Below, one piece after another: positions 52,192 to 63,617 of a stretch of 64,000 nt of DNA (position 1 is its first letter; each line of letters opens with the position of its first letter). A model generated the notes under the pieces. It was not told where the DNA came from, ran no database searches, and was given only the letters and a program-made list of their open reading frames with translations. Source of the stretch: Setomelanomma holmii (Eukaryota; Ascomycota; Dothideomycetes; Pleosporales; Phaeosphaeriaceae). Where the stretch lies: assembly GCA_010015745.1 (NCBI GenBank), contig ML978197.1, positions 1 to 64,000 of the forward strand, in the 5' to 3' direction. The translations under genes and the position numbers were made by a program.

Positions 52192-53377
52192 TCAGAACAC
52201 CAACCTGAGAAACTTTAAGCTACGGACTGCCTTTGGCCTTTTCCCCTCGTCTACCTTGGCCCTGATGGCACGGAAACAGAACCCCACTCTCCTGCGTAGG
52301 CTTCTGACCTTGTCCTCAAGTTTCTCCGGTGCGTCATCAATAGCGCTGCCTGTCTCACTCTTAAGAAGACCTCGTGAACTGTCCGTCTCACTCTTGTATG
52401 CCAGATATGTCTCTGATACCCAAGGCATCACAGTGTCCTCTACCGCTTCTCGCTGTACAGTCCAACGGTGAAGCAAGCCGGCTTTCTCAAGCTCGTACTC
52501 TCCTGTATTCGTTGTCTACTGCGCTTCACCTGCCCATCCCTTAGACCTTGCAATGTATCGCTTGTTATGTGCAGTCCATGGCATGACAAGATGGCATATC
52601 GGGATGCCGTACTGATCGCCAGCAAGATCGAGTACAAAGGCGCATCCTTATATGGTGACGAGAAGAACGGGGTGAAAGAGGGCCATGATATCGTCGCGAT
52701 CCTTGAAGGCGACTTCAAATGGCGGTTGCGGTACGATATGAATGGCCTGTACTGTAGCATTTGCGTCGACTCGTCTTTGTCAGTCACGTCTCCATTGTCT
52801 TTGACTCTGCCGCGAGCCCTTACTCACTCCGAGAACAGTTCTCTTCACGATTTACTTGAGAAACTAGCAGGCGCTGTCACAGTTGTTGCCCATGAGCACC
52901 GCACGCTCCATGAATCGTGGTGGTAGCGGCGGCGTTGGCATTGTATCGTTTCGCCATTTCGCGTTCTCTGTTCGCGAATGGGTCCTCGCCCTGTACGCCT
53001 GAGGCAGCGGGCCGCAGCGAAAATGCTTGTCGCAGATTCTGTTCGGAATCGCTGAGCAGCATTTACAATGCAGTAGCGATCCAGTATCTTGGCCAGCAGT
53101 CGCAGTCGTTCCATGTTTGTGGGAATTTGAACCCGAACGCGGGCGAGTTCGCACGATGCGCTTGACTTGGGTATATCAGTATAGCTACGAGGCAGATGGA
53201 GCTCCAACACATACCTGAAATGTTGCTCCTCTTCTCCTTATCCCCTGGGAACTTAACTTCCTCGTAGCTTTTGACGACCTGATCATTATGGTCTGCGATT
53301 ACGGGCTCCCAAACCTCAGCAAGTACAACTCTCAGGGCGGCTTTGAGCCGAGTCTCAATGGTCCTTCTCTTGGCCAT
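52192..53377 (-). pseudogene. Broken copy of the Q-aromatic-G family (member E)
   Basis: The 3' part is open from 52515 to the stop at 52192, encoding a charged helical tail (KLEDKVRSLRRRVGFCFRAI). Upstream in the same frame are TAG at 52518-52516 and TAA at 52650-52648. Between them lies CAFVLDLAGDQYGIPICHLV, the family signature, and before the TAA an IVPQPPFEVAFKDRDD segment at the spacing seen in gene D. A third in-phase stop at 52782-52780 may be an exon edge. An ATG at 53377 opens MAKRRTIETRLKAALRVVLA, which looks like a family N-terminus, but exons between 52790 and 53200 could not be joined in one frame. Several lesions make this a pseudogene rather than a multi-exon gene. Confidence 0.5.
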
Positions 53378-53569
53378 GGGCGCTCTGTTAGCTCCTACAC
53401 GTAAGTGCCTCGCGAACTTCGATGCGGTACAATAGATCGTGGGCGCCTCTCGAGGGCAAAGGTCGCGGCATCTGGAAATGCCGCCAAGCCCTTCTACCAA
53501 ATTGACCTTCACCTATGGTAGGTCCAGCTACCCCACCCAAAACTTTTGTCTCAGAAACACAATTGCACC

Positions 53570-54490
53570 ATGGCGGGCCGAGATTTGAAGTGTGCGCGTG
53601 CCGTGCAACACCTTAGCAATCTCGTCAATCTGGTCTACATGAAAACCCGCGAGGCGACTACAGCTCTGTATCTTGAGTCCGAAGAAGCCACCAAACAAGA
53701 TCTTCTCCTCCACGTTTGCTGGCGCGGAGATCTGACAGGTCCCTACTACGAGCCCACAGCTACAACACTGAGCGGTCGGCGTGCTGTCTTGTCATTCAAC
53801 CAGTGCGACAACGCTATTGCACGTTTTGCGGGCTTGGTCGCGTTCATCAATGACAGTAAGCTTGTCTTTCGTCCTGTAATTGTCACTGGATGGCTAACTG
53901 TACAAGCGCTTCAGTTGTCCATTCGTTTAGAGGAACATCATATCGATGGTGTTACTGCGACGCGATGCATGAGAACCTACGGAATCGAAGTTCAGGAAGA
54001 CATCGCCGATATTGCACCGGTGCATACGATGATTAGAATCGCGCTTGATACGGTTGTGGCTCAAGGACGAATCTCCTCCCTTGACATACTCCTCGGAATC
54101 GGCGGTATTTACATGGACATCACAGCCGACCAGTACGATCGCGTACCCGGGCTAGTGTCAGTGTCGCAATATCTGGCACATGTCACAACCTCGCGGGTCG
54201 AAAAGATCGGATCCTGCTACGAGGAACGGTTGAATTGGATGCTTGGAGCAGAGTATCAAGCCATATTACCGGTCTCAAACACCTATTTCGAGGAGATCGT
54301 TACTTGGATCGTCAACAACACTTTCTACGCAGAGTGCAACCGCCTTGGTGGGCCTACGATAATTTTGGACAACGATGACTCGTTTCGACGATGTCATGCA
54401 ACAAATTGTCAAGGGGATACAGGAGGAAGTTCAAGGATTTATGAGCTACCTGTTCCAGAAGCTGATATCGCGGCAAGGCCGTATATCTAG
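53570..54490 (+). CDS. Hypothetical protein, possibly frameshifted
   Basis: Frame of 306 residues from the ATG at 53570. Segments such as LVNLVYMKTREATTALYLES and VSQYLAHVTTSRVEKIGSCY look like genuine protein. A strong intron-like interval, 53856-53914 (GTAAGC donor, GGCTAACT branch, CTTCAG acceptor, 59 bp), cannot be removed without leaving the open frame, suggesting either an unspliced gene or a small indel. Near 54345-54375 the protein-like signal switches to another frame, which runs from about 54375 to 54605 (FDDVMQQIVKGIQEEVQGFM and KIVEALQRVGGLPLKELQAS). The locus is therefore either multi-exon or frameshifted. No family recognised. Confidence 0.35.
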   Translation: MAGRDLKCARAVQHLSNLVNLVYMKTREATTALYLESEEATKQDLLLHVCWRGDLTGPYYEPTATTLSGRRAVLSFNQCDNAIARFAGLVAFINDSKLVFRPVIVTGWLTVQALQLSIRLEEHHIDGVTATRCMRTYGIEVQEDIADIAPVHTMIRIALDTVVAQGRISSLDILLGIGGIYMDITADQYDRVPGLVSVSQYLAHVTTSRVEKIGSCYEERLNWMLGAEYQAILPVSNTYFEEIVTWIVNNTFYAECNRLGGPTIILDNDDSFRRCHATNCQGDTGGSSRIYELPVPEADIAARPYI

Positions 54491-54605
54491 CTTCCAATAC
54501 CGGGCAATGCTGGAATACTACAAGGGTGAGGGTCACTTCAAGATAGTGGAGGCTCTTCAACGCGTGGGAGGATTGCCGCTCAAAGAATTACAAGCTTCGC
54601 TGTAA

Positions 54606-55000
54606 TTTTGCGTAGAATTGCTTGGATAGAGGTCCTCGCGCTAGGAAGAGAAAAGCTTGCGACAGCGCCATGCATCACAATGTTATGTCGAGTAGAATAC
54701 CACAGCATCGAAAATTAAGCGCACTGATAATGCTCTGTACTACCTTGAAGATACTCTCAATGCCCAGAACAAGAGACTTTAGTGTAGAGACTCAATTGTT
54801 CGACGCCGTCTAGTCGTCGGTGGAAGAATGATGATGGTGTGAAGTTTGGTGTTCATTTTCCGCCTAGACCAAAACGGGAAAGACGCCTCCTCTTACCAAA
54901 ACCACCAGGTCACTGTCTTCGCATCGCTCACGATCATCACAGGATGGACACAAATCAAACAGAGCATAGCTTGAGTAAGTTCCAGGGATCGAGAAGCACC
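54606..55000. other. Intergenic, no supported gene
   Basis: About 400 bp between decayed loci; only short frames. Confidence 0.35.
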
Positions 55001-55297
55001 TCAGGTCATACTCGTAACACACCCTGATGAGTGCAAAAGTGTATATTGAACATTTACTTTTGGTGGCACACACTCCTGAAAGTCTTCAAACAGAATTTGC
55101 ACGACTCTCGCTGCCAAAGGCTCCACTGAAAATGGTCAAGCAATGTCTTAAATTGCATTTGCTGCCGCAGTAACTCCGCAGTACTGTAACCCATCCCCGT
55201 CGTTGTATAGACTGAACTGATACACCCGGTTCCGAAGCTCACTAGGCAACGACAACAGTCGCGGACTTTGCAAGTGGCCAGATGATGGCGGCACCAT
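55001..55297 (-). pseudogene. LPxELRN-type F-box-like N-terminal remnant
   Basis: From an ATG at 55297 the frame reads MVPPSSGHLQSPRLLSLPSE followed by LRNRVYQFSLYNDGDG. L-P-x-E-L-R-N-x-h-Y is a well-known opening of many fungal F-box-like and lineage-specific proteins. The frame meets TAA at 55150-55148 and TGA at 55138-55136, then continues with PFSVEPLAARVVQILFEDFQ to a stop at 55003-55001. The product would be a 49-residue fragment, so this is best read as a truncated or mutated copy. No usable donor was found before the first stop. Confidence 0.45.
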
Positions 55298-55383
55298 AGT
55301 AGCCGACAAGGGATAGAGGCCAGCAGGGCTGCGCTAGACGGCATACAAGTCAGCATACTTCACCGTGAAAGAGGGTTCGTTGC

Positions 55384-55926
55384 TTAGAATAGTGCCCGGG
55401 TGGTCTTTGAGCGTACAGCCGACCAAGCTGCATACACCGCAATCTGCTGGGTAAAAGTGAACGAGTTGCCCCTTAGCATCGTCGGTGTGGTGGCCGTGTT
55501 CTGTCGAAACTCGCTCCGCTTTATCAGGCCGCGTGCTTTGAACTCGAGCACGGCTATAACCCGCTGGGCTCGAGCCGCAGTCGTGAAAACGAAGTCAGGT
55601 CGGATGTGATCACTAGTATACTCGAAAGTCACGTGGTATTGGCCGCGGTATAAGGCGTCTAGAAGATACACAACTGGCGGCAGAAGTGTCTTGCTTGCTC
55701 AATGGGATACTCCTGCTTCGTTGCGGAGCTGGAGGCAAGTGGATGGGGTCCTGATAGGCTCGTAGGCGGCGAGTATCATCCCGGGGCGCAGCGTTTGTAC
55801 CTCCACCAGACGTTGGTGCGCCTGATGAACGTCTGGCGATTTGGCGGTTTTCTTGACCACCTGGATGTTCGCTCCGCGCCCCTGGACTTCACCATAGAGA
55901 ACCGTGCAGGAGACACCATCGTGCAA
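55384..55926 (-). pseudogene. PD-(D/E)xK nuclease-like domain remnant
   Basis: The 3' frame (55671-55384) contains HIRPDFVFTTAARAQRVIAV followed by LEFKARGLIKRSEF. This is a PD-(D/E)xK pattern: Pro-Asp, then about 16 residues to Glu-x-Lys. It is seen in restriction-endonuclease-like domains of fungal and Crinkler-like proteins. Upstream in the same frame, after a TGA next to AGVSH, comes VVKKTAKSPDVHQAHQRLVE. A different frame across the gap reads EYPIEQARHFCRQLCIF, which looks like the natural link, so a frameshift as well as a stop is likely. Catalytic Asp, Glu and Lys are all present, but the gene is broken. No start codon was identified. Confidence 0.45.
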
Positions 55927-57745
55927 ATGGTCGTGAATAGCCGTCAGGTAGCCTCATATTCGGGCAGCCTCAACCATGTGCTCCAACTTGGCCAAGCTCT
56001 TGGGTGCATGTGGACCTCCGCGAACCCACATGCTGCGGAGCGTTGTCCAGTTGTGCAGTTGTTTAAAACAGGCGGCCTGGTCTCCACGGGCTCGCCGAAC
56101 GACGCAGAGCTTGGGTCTTTCAAGTGATGTTCGGACGTATGCAGTACGATCTTCCATCCGATCGAATGCATGTTCTTCCTGAGATTGAGCCGTGGCACGC
56201 GCAAGGCGCAACGCCTGGCGGTTGTCGTGGTGCTGATGTCTATAGTCGCAGAGCCACAGGGATCTTGAAGGCTTTCCGGCCGTTATATCCTGAGTCTCCT
56301 ACACGGCAATCCAAAACATGTAGTTTGCATGGTCTTGGAAGTTGCTGCAGAGCACTATAGCAGACTGCGAGTGCGCACTGAAGTCTCCTGAGCCTGGAGT
56401 GCTGACGAGCAGACAAGACGCAAGCTTCCTCCAGCTGAGCCATGTTGGCGTTCTACTGGCAGTGTGGCACATCTCGTTGCATGGTCGCATGATGTTCTGC
56501 CGGCATGAGTCGTCATTTCGGCGATGATCACTACGTCCGGCGCGAGCTTCGAACACCATCACCACAACGCCCCACCACGCTGCAAAGCCACCTCCTCAAA
56601 CACGTACCTTCGAGTGCTCAGAGTGTCTCTAAACGTCCCCGAGTACATTGGAGGCAGTTACAGTAAGTCCTGCTGTCGTAAAGATTGCTGCCCGTGTCGC
56701 TAACATCACGTTTTAGGGAAAGAAGGCAGACAGTCCACATGCCATTCCTATAGGCACGACCGCGAGACATGCACCATCTGCTTACTGAGTCTAACAGGCG
56801 GTTGGCGCGGCTTTGTCTCCTGAAACGGATGTGCGGGTTCGACCATGTTTGCGCGTGCAAGCTGTGGCCCAGACAAAGCATGGCGCTGACCACTAAGCGG
56901 AGGTATAATCCAACACCAACGATACAGAGTCTTTCCACAAGCCCGAAATCTCACTATTGCTATCGTAGGGGCATGGCCTCGAGGTGGCAGCCGCCTCGCT
57001 TCCATCGAGATCGGAATGGCGACCTTCAAAGGGCTCGCCTTTGCGAATGCGGGGCGCCTGTAGGACGCCAAATTCTCTGAGACAGCCTACAACCCCGACT
57101 GACAGCATTTCAGGGCCACGGGATCTTGACCTCCCGTTCATGCGGCACTACCGCAGAAGCCACAGAGGTTTCTGACCCAAGACGAACTCTTCTAACTTGA
57201 CGCGAATCATAAATGTCGCGTTGATTCAAGCGAAGAAATACCGCCTCTTGCACCGGATGATGCCCAGCATCAAGACAATTCGATGACCACAAAGTAGCTG
57301 GTTTTGGCCTCCTCCGCAAAGGTACGCAATGGCGACAGGGCTGATACCTCTGAGCTTCAGACATCGACACAGCTGGCCACGACTATGTAAAAGTCGTCGC
57401 TCGCCTGATCGATGAGCACGGACCCGCTCACACCTTCCCTTCTTTCGTACCTCTTTCGCCAGTGCGCATCGATCGACCGAGCCCGACCTATTTGGGGGCA
57501 GCATACATGGATGGGCTGGGTGGTAATAATACACTGAGGACGGAAGGCGACACGAGGTGGAGCTGGATCAGCCACAAACCATGGCGGGAGTCGAGACAGC
57601 CTTGGGGGGAATCGAGCGGATCAGGCCAGTCAGAGGAGGATGAATTACTTGCACAGACATGCTGACCACAGCTTCAGTCTCGCCAACGTCAGCAATGTAC
57701 TCTGATACGCTAGAAGCCCGTCGATCAGGTTCAGTAAAGCATGTA
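55927..57745. other. Decayed or non-coding interval, 1.8 kb
   Basis: Contains a short - strand frame (57357-57575, VAFRPQCIITTQPIHVCC) whose DNA around 57526-57546 resembles 58175-58195 (shared ctgaggacgga core). That suggests an old local duplication. No intact gene is supported. Confidence 0.35.
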
Positions 57746-58575
57746 CTATGCTGTGCAGATGGCTATGCCAACAACTGACATGTCGTAGAAGCAGAATGTG
57801 GTCGGGCACTGTTCTCCGTCCTTTGACGTCGTCGAAGCTGCCATGTCCCATGGCGGCACATCATCGATGTTGACTTTGCTGCGTGCCATGAATATGAGCC
57901 CAAACCAAAGCTGACGAGTCTTGACACAGGGCACCAGCTCCTGAGCACTACGACCGCGTACGCCATAAACGAGACGATGCTCGCGATGCAACGCACCGCT
58001 CTGGGCGCCGAATACCCGACACCGTCTCTTCACCGAAGTCTCATCGTACTCTTCGACCTCGACCGCACCAACCGCTTGCCAACGTGCACTGAACCACTCG
58101 TCTCGCGGTGTAATACTGAAGAAGGATGGTTGCACGGTCCGTCGGCGGAATGCATCGGGAATGGACCAGACGGCAATAACATACTGAGGACGGAGGGCAT
58201 ACGTTGTGTTCGTGGAGTGCTTAGTGCAACAACCAGATGCAGGGAAGTCCTCGTCGAAGACGAAGACGGCGACGGCGAAAGAGATAGAATGACAAGATGG
58301 AAGGTCGGAAGTCCTAACGCCTCAATGAGGGGAAATTGACTGCCGTCTTTTGGGATAGGAAGGCTCGCTCCTGCCAATTGAATCCGGAACGGGTAGGTGC
58401 ATGCGACGTGCGACACCAAGACCACAATGCTGAAAGTGCTGACACCAAAACTCTTGGCATCATAGAAGCGACGGCTCAATTCGATGAATAATGTTGAGTC
58501 GAACCGCACGTTTTCTACACGCTGCTTCGCGTTCTGCCTCCGACAATGGCTGCGCTGGGCATGTACGGCCATCAC
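57746..58575 (-). pseudogene. Degenerate gene remnant, family unknown
   Basis: Two - strand frames carry protein-like sequence. The upstream one contains NVRFDSTLFIELSRRFYDAK and GVSTFSIVVLVSH. The downstream one, in a different phase, contains LRPQYVIAVWSIPDAFRRRT, then DEWFSARWQAVGAVEVEEYD, and ends at 57746. They might be exons of one gene, but no splice pair joins them cleanly. FDSTLFIELSRRFYDAK resembles a motif seen in lineage-specific proteins of plant-associated fungi; this is a weak impression only. Confidence 0.3.
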
Positions 58576-61500
58576 AACACCCTCACTGCAATCACGGCCT
58601 TGTCCTCAGTTTGCGAGACACAAATGATCTGAATCGAACACGACCCCGCGTCAATGTGTTATCGCTGTGTCGTCCGCAAGGGGAGCCGACATAACGTTAC
58701 CACTGTCGAGCGAATGCGCGGGTGTTCCACGTGAGACACTCTTCTAGAGCGATCTGCTGCCGTGCAGGATGCCCATCGATACATCGTCTTGGTACAAGAA
58801 TGCCAGTACTCGGCCGCCAACGCTCGATGCACGGTCAACACCATGTATGGTGCGCTGGAACGCCGGAAAAGGTCCAGTCAGGAGCTTGCCACATATTTGA
58901 GTGTGTCTCAGGGCGAAAAACGATCCCGAGCGGCATAATCAGAGCACATTGACCTCTAAGTATTGCCATGAGCCATACTGGATGTGCTCATTTTCCGAAT
59001 TAATTATCTATACCTTCAGACTGAGGACAATCATCAACAGTTCGACCAAGAAGTCCTGAGAGTTACGCGCCTGGATGGCCTCACGCTGTAGAGTGCCGCC
59101 ACCGCGGAGCGGTACTTAACTTGGACATCGACGAGTCATTCAAGTGCAGATCTGAGGCATCACACGCCTATGCTGCGGCGGCGGCAGAAGAAGCTCGCAT
59201 AGCGGTACCTCAACTCCGGGCGGAAAAATCGACGACTTCGACCTGATCTGAGGCTCTCGAAATGCCCATGACTCTCGAGACTTTGTCCTTCCTCATTCCG
59301 CGTCACACAGCTGGAATGGATTCTGTCAATGGGATGAGTTGAGCGCCAAGAATTCTTGTCACCGACGCTTTTAGTCTTCAATGCTTCACAAAGCTGTGAG
59401 TCGTACGATAGCGACCACCGTATATGCATGGCACCAGTCCTGGGTTCGAGCACGATTGAAGCATATTCACGGAGAACTGTCAGAGGTCCACCTCATCAAA
59501 TTCCATTCGATATCATGGCTGGGGACATTGTCACCCGTCATTTCGGTATAGTGTGCTCACTCGACCGTGTCAACCACTGGACGATTCGCCGCTGTTGCGA
59601 CATGGCAGCACGCTGGCCAATTGACGAGCTTTCGACCTCATGCCGTTCATTTCAGTCTTGCGATGCTGAAAAGTCGGCTGCGGCGATGAATTATCGATCT
59701 CGATGTCGAAAACTTCGCGCAATCCACCTCGAAGTGGAGAGCAACCCAAGAACTCAGATCCAGTGGCACGGGGCGTCTGTATCGACGAAGCCTTGCCATC
59801 ATGACTCTGGGAATGACCTGGGGTATCGTTTACCTACGCCACATGGGCCGCGCGATCTGGGTTTTCTCGAGGTCGTCAACTCGAGGTGGTAACGGACTCG
59901 GTTGAAAGGCACCACCATCCGCATGTCTGACTAGAGTGTTGACATAGATCACATCAAGTGAGGCGTGGATTGTCCTTCACCGTAACAAGAGACACCACCT
60001 TCGGCGCTCTGTCGACAGAGATGCGGCCACAAAGACATTAATTCCATGTCAATGGCACCTTAATGTCGCGCGACTTCCCAAGAAGGACACCCATGTCATT
60101 TCGCGCGATAGCTCAAGGATGTGATGTCGACAGGTTTGTGTTGGGTTCGACATGGTAGATGCCACTCACAAGGTCGATCGAAGGTGGTTCAGATGACAGT
60201 CACCGACTTAGTACTTCACAACCACAACAACCTACTACAGACCGAACCCTCACCATCCACAACTTCTGCGTCACCACTCTCACATCACACATCGCATCCA
60301 CCCGGTTGCGTAGGCTCAGATCTCCAGGAACCGCACTGACATCAGCCGGCTTATGGTGTTTGTGGACGACCATCCAATCCCCTGCGGCTGATGTGCTTGG
60401 TGCATGTGGTATAGACGGCTAAGAGTCGCCCGGCATGGATGGAGTGGTGCTGCAGTTCTAATGCTTGGTGGATGAAGTGCTGATGCGAGTGATCACCAGA
60501 AGATTGCGTTTGGAGAAGCACGCGATCGCGGAAGCTGTCAACTCTCTCACGCATTCAATTCGACCGCAAGCGGAAGATATTGAAGAGGCATCGAGATTGA
60601 AGATATCTCCATTGACCACGTGAATCTGCAGTAGAGTGTTGTGCTCGAGGCACATAGTCACAGCTCGTCACCACCAACTTGTGTCTGCTGATGTGCGACA
60701 GCACCTGGGAATATCATCCAGTCTTCGAACCCTACAGGATCGTGGAGTGTTATGTGGTCAAGCACCCTCGCATCAGATCTCGGGTAGATGGCGGCCAAAA
60801 TCTGATTTTGTACCTCCTCGTGGTGGCGCCGGGCATCTTTTCGGAGATGGCATAACAGAGCAGTACGCACCAGCTAGACTGTGTGCACTCAAGGCACTAG
60901 CTGGACTAGGAGTCTTAGGCATGCCTCCCGCCGCCGATCGCGACACGACTCATTGGCCGAAAGCGCTGCCTCTTCTGAGCATCTTAATAACACTGTCATT
61001 CGCCCATTGGGCGCCCGGTGTAGGCATCCGACTCTTTCCTGGTCACAAATTGTGCTGACAATCTGCAGTCGCTCAACCAAATAAGAGAGCTAGGCGTTAG
61101 TTCTGGTTGCATTTGAGATAGACTAAGCTGACCGAACGAAAGTATCGAGAGGAAGAAATCCGAGGTGGAAGACGAAGTGAGGAAAAGAGCTGAAACTTTG
61201 ACGAAAAGGAGACACGGAAAGGGTGATACTTGGCCTGTCATCCGTACTACAGTGGGGGTGCGCCGTGGAATGGTCCAGGTAAGTGTATGCGCCAAGATCC
61301 GTGGTGACCGCATATTGACATGTCGTAGGTCAAGCAGGTGCTGCTTCAATCGAGCGGCGCCGGTTCGGTAGCAAAGATGCTGTGTCAAGATTCCTCATCT
61401 GCATAGGCGCATCGAGCATGTCGAGCCTCAGAGGCTCGGCGTCATCGCGCACGGTAACCCGCAGCAAGTGCCTTACCCAACGGAAATCCATCCTGGCCTT

Positions 61501-63617
61501 CTCTACTGTGTATTCTCTTGTGTGATTGGCAATTACGCTAACGATTCGATGTAAGGGATGTATTCGAAAGTTTCGAGCGAAGTTTCAAGATTTTGTTGTC
61601 GGGAAGCCCTGCAATGCCAAATTAGTTCTGCGCATTCCCGCAGCATGCGCCAGGGGCCGGATGACTTACTGCGACACGACAGGCTCGCGGCTTATGTCGG
61701 TTGCGTACAGATATCCGGAAGTCTGCAGCCCGGCAGATGTTCCAGCCTCCTTCAATATCGACGGCCTTTAAAGTTGCAATCTAGGTTGTGGTGTAGGAGT
61801 TCAATTGCACCCCGCCGTCTTCGCTACTACCCCCAGGCTCGCATGGGGTACCATCTTGTCGTCACGCCTGTGAGCGAGACCTGCTACCGGCAAGCAGTGT
61901 ACGAGTCATCTCAGCGTATCCGGGTGGCAAGGCGTTCGGTGAGGGGCGACTACGACGTTGTTGGAGTCGCAAAGCTTGCGGAGCTCCAACCGGCTTCTGC
62001 TCGCGCAGGTAGGCGACGCGCTACCTAGTAGACATCAGGAGTCTTTAGAGTCTGACTGCGAGCTGAGCAAGCTTGTATGCTTGCGGTTGCTAGGGTGAGT
62101 TCAAGGTGTGGTTAAGGATGGTGGTGATGAGGAGGGAAAGAGCTTCGAAAGTTTTGGTGTGGGGGTTCTGTAAGAGCCTCCAGCAAGGTCCTCCTTCGCT
62201 CAACCACAACCACTACAATTGGCCTCAACTCATCCGCAAACTGGTCGCAGAGCATCATAGGCACCAGGAGATGCCCCTCGGCAAGTATCGCAGTACGACA
62301 GCTATCCTACAGCACGCGACAACACCAGCACGGCAGCGACTATCTGGGCTCGGAAACGGGGCTAGGTTAATCCGGTCGCAGCAGTCGTCGCCGGCGACAA
62401 CAACATCGAGCTACTCCTCCGACGCGCCTCGAGACTCAAGGTAGACTTAGCACACGCGCCCGAAACCCATAGGAGCTCTAGCAATCGGAAGCGCGAGGCA
62501 AGATCTGGCATAAGCGCCGCAGGAGATTCCACAAGCAGATGGCGATCGCTGGAGTCAGCAGCGCCAGATCATCAGCAAGTGCGGTATCAGAGAGCAGCGA
62601 TTGAAAAGGGTGAACACGTTCGAGTTGATTCATTGAGGGTGCCAGGTCATGTTCTCAGGTCAGGTAAGGGGGCGACGAGTCCTTAACACAGCACTCGATG
62701 AATTGCCATCACGCCCAAAGCAACTACGGCGCACGAGCTGCTCGTTCAATTGCTTTCTACACCCACAGGCTCAACCAGCACTTTGGGAACCAACTCAACT
62801 CCTATTTTGACCTCCCCAACTCTTTGTCCGCGACACCGCGAAATCATTGTACGAATTTGACACACGCAGACTAAGTACATTGTAAACTCCAGCTTCTACC
62901 AGTCTCCCATCAACGTCGCCTTCACAATGTGTTCCTTCGAAAGAATAGCTTCATCGTATCCGCACGATATGCCCGGCCATCGCCAGCCCTGGCAAGAAAA
63001 GCACTTGTCAACAATATGGACTCGAACTCGTACTTGGACCAGAAGATGTACAAAGGATAGACCGGGGACATTGGCAAAACTCGAATGCGTTGAAGCCAAT
63101 TGCGCATGTGGCTGGTGGACCATATCTTTATCGTAGAAAAGACTGACCTACCCACCACTTACCATTTCGAATTCTGTGGATCACTACTTTGTAGGTCACA
63201 TTATCAAGCAGGAAGCACTTGTATCTGTCGAACTAGCACAACGTCCATTGGCACTACAATTACAGGGTATGAATTGCTACCCTAAAACCTAAAGAGGCTG
63301 TGTGGCTTGAAACTTACATATAAAGCCTGGACATCTGGACCAATTACGTTGTTCAAAGAAAAGTTGTCAGACTCCGAGTCATCGCCAGGACGATTTTGTG
63401 TGCATGCATACACGCGTGTAGGTCGACGATCGATTTGTCAGCCACCTTTTCGCAGTCACGTTGTTTCGTGTTCTTCGCTGCATTGGATGCAAGACGCGAC
63501 CCCGCGTTCAAGGCTGGCTGACCAATTGTGCTACCAGCACAGCATAGTGATCCTTAGATAAGGCACCATAGCTTCTACTCCCATCACCGAACCTCTCCTT
63601 CATTCAACTACTCCAAG
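58576..63617. other. Gene-poor interval, 5 kb
   Basis: No intact gene is recognised. Frames such as 59356-59892 (+), 60636-61058 (+), 61526-61771 (+) and 61558-62028 (+) are short, overlap others and lack motifs. A - strand island at 62922-63158 reads SILLTSAFLARAGDGRAYRA then DTMKLFFRRNTL. That is reminiscent of the LLRTCRQIRAE...FY..NTF pattern of F-box-like fungal proteins, and it ends at a stop. The whole interval looks like decayed sequence. Confidence 0.4.

Noticed and set aside
52468..52926. 152-codon + strand frame opposite pseudogene E
   Set aside because: The - strand carries the family signature and a clear charged helical tail, so the + strand frame is most likely its antisense shadow.
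59380..59460. tRNA-like B box (gggttcgagca)
   Set aside because: No matching A box at the right distance and no cloverleaf could be formed by eye.
60700..60790. Reverse-strand B-box-like ttcgaaccc
   Set aside because: No partner A box on the reverse strand; treated as chance.
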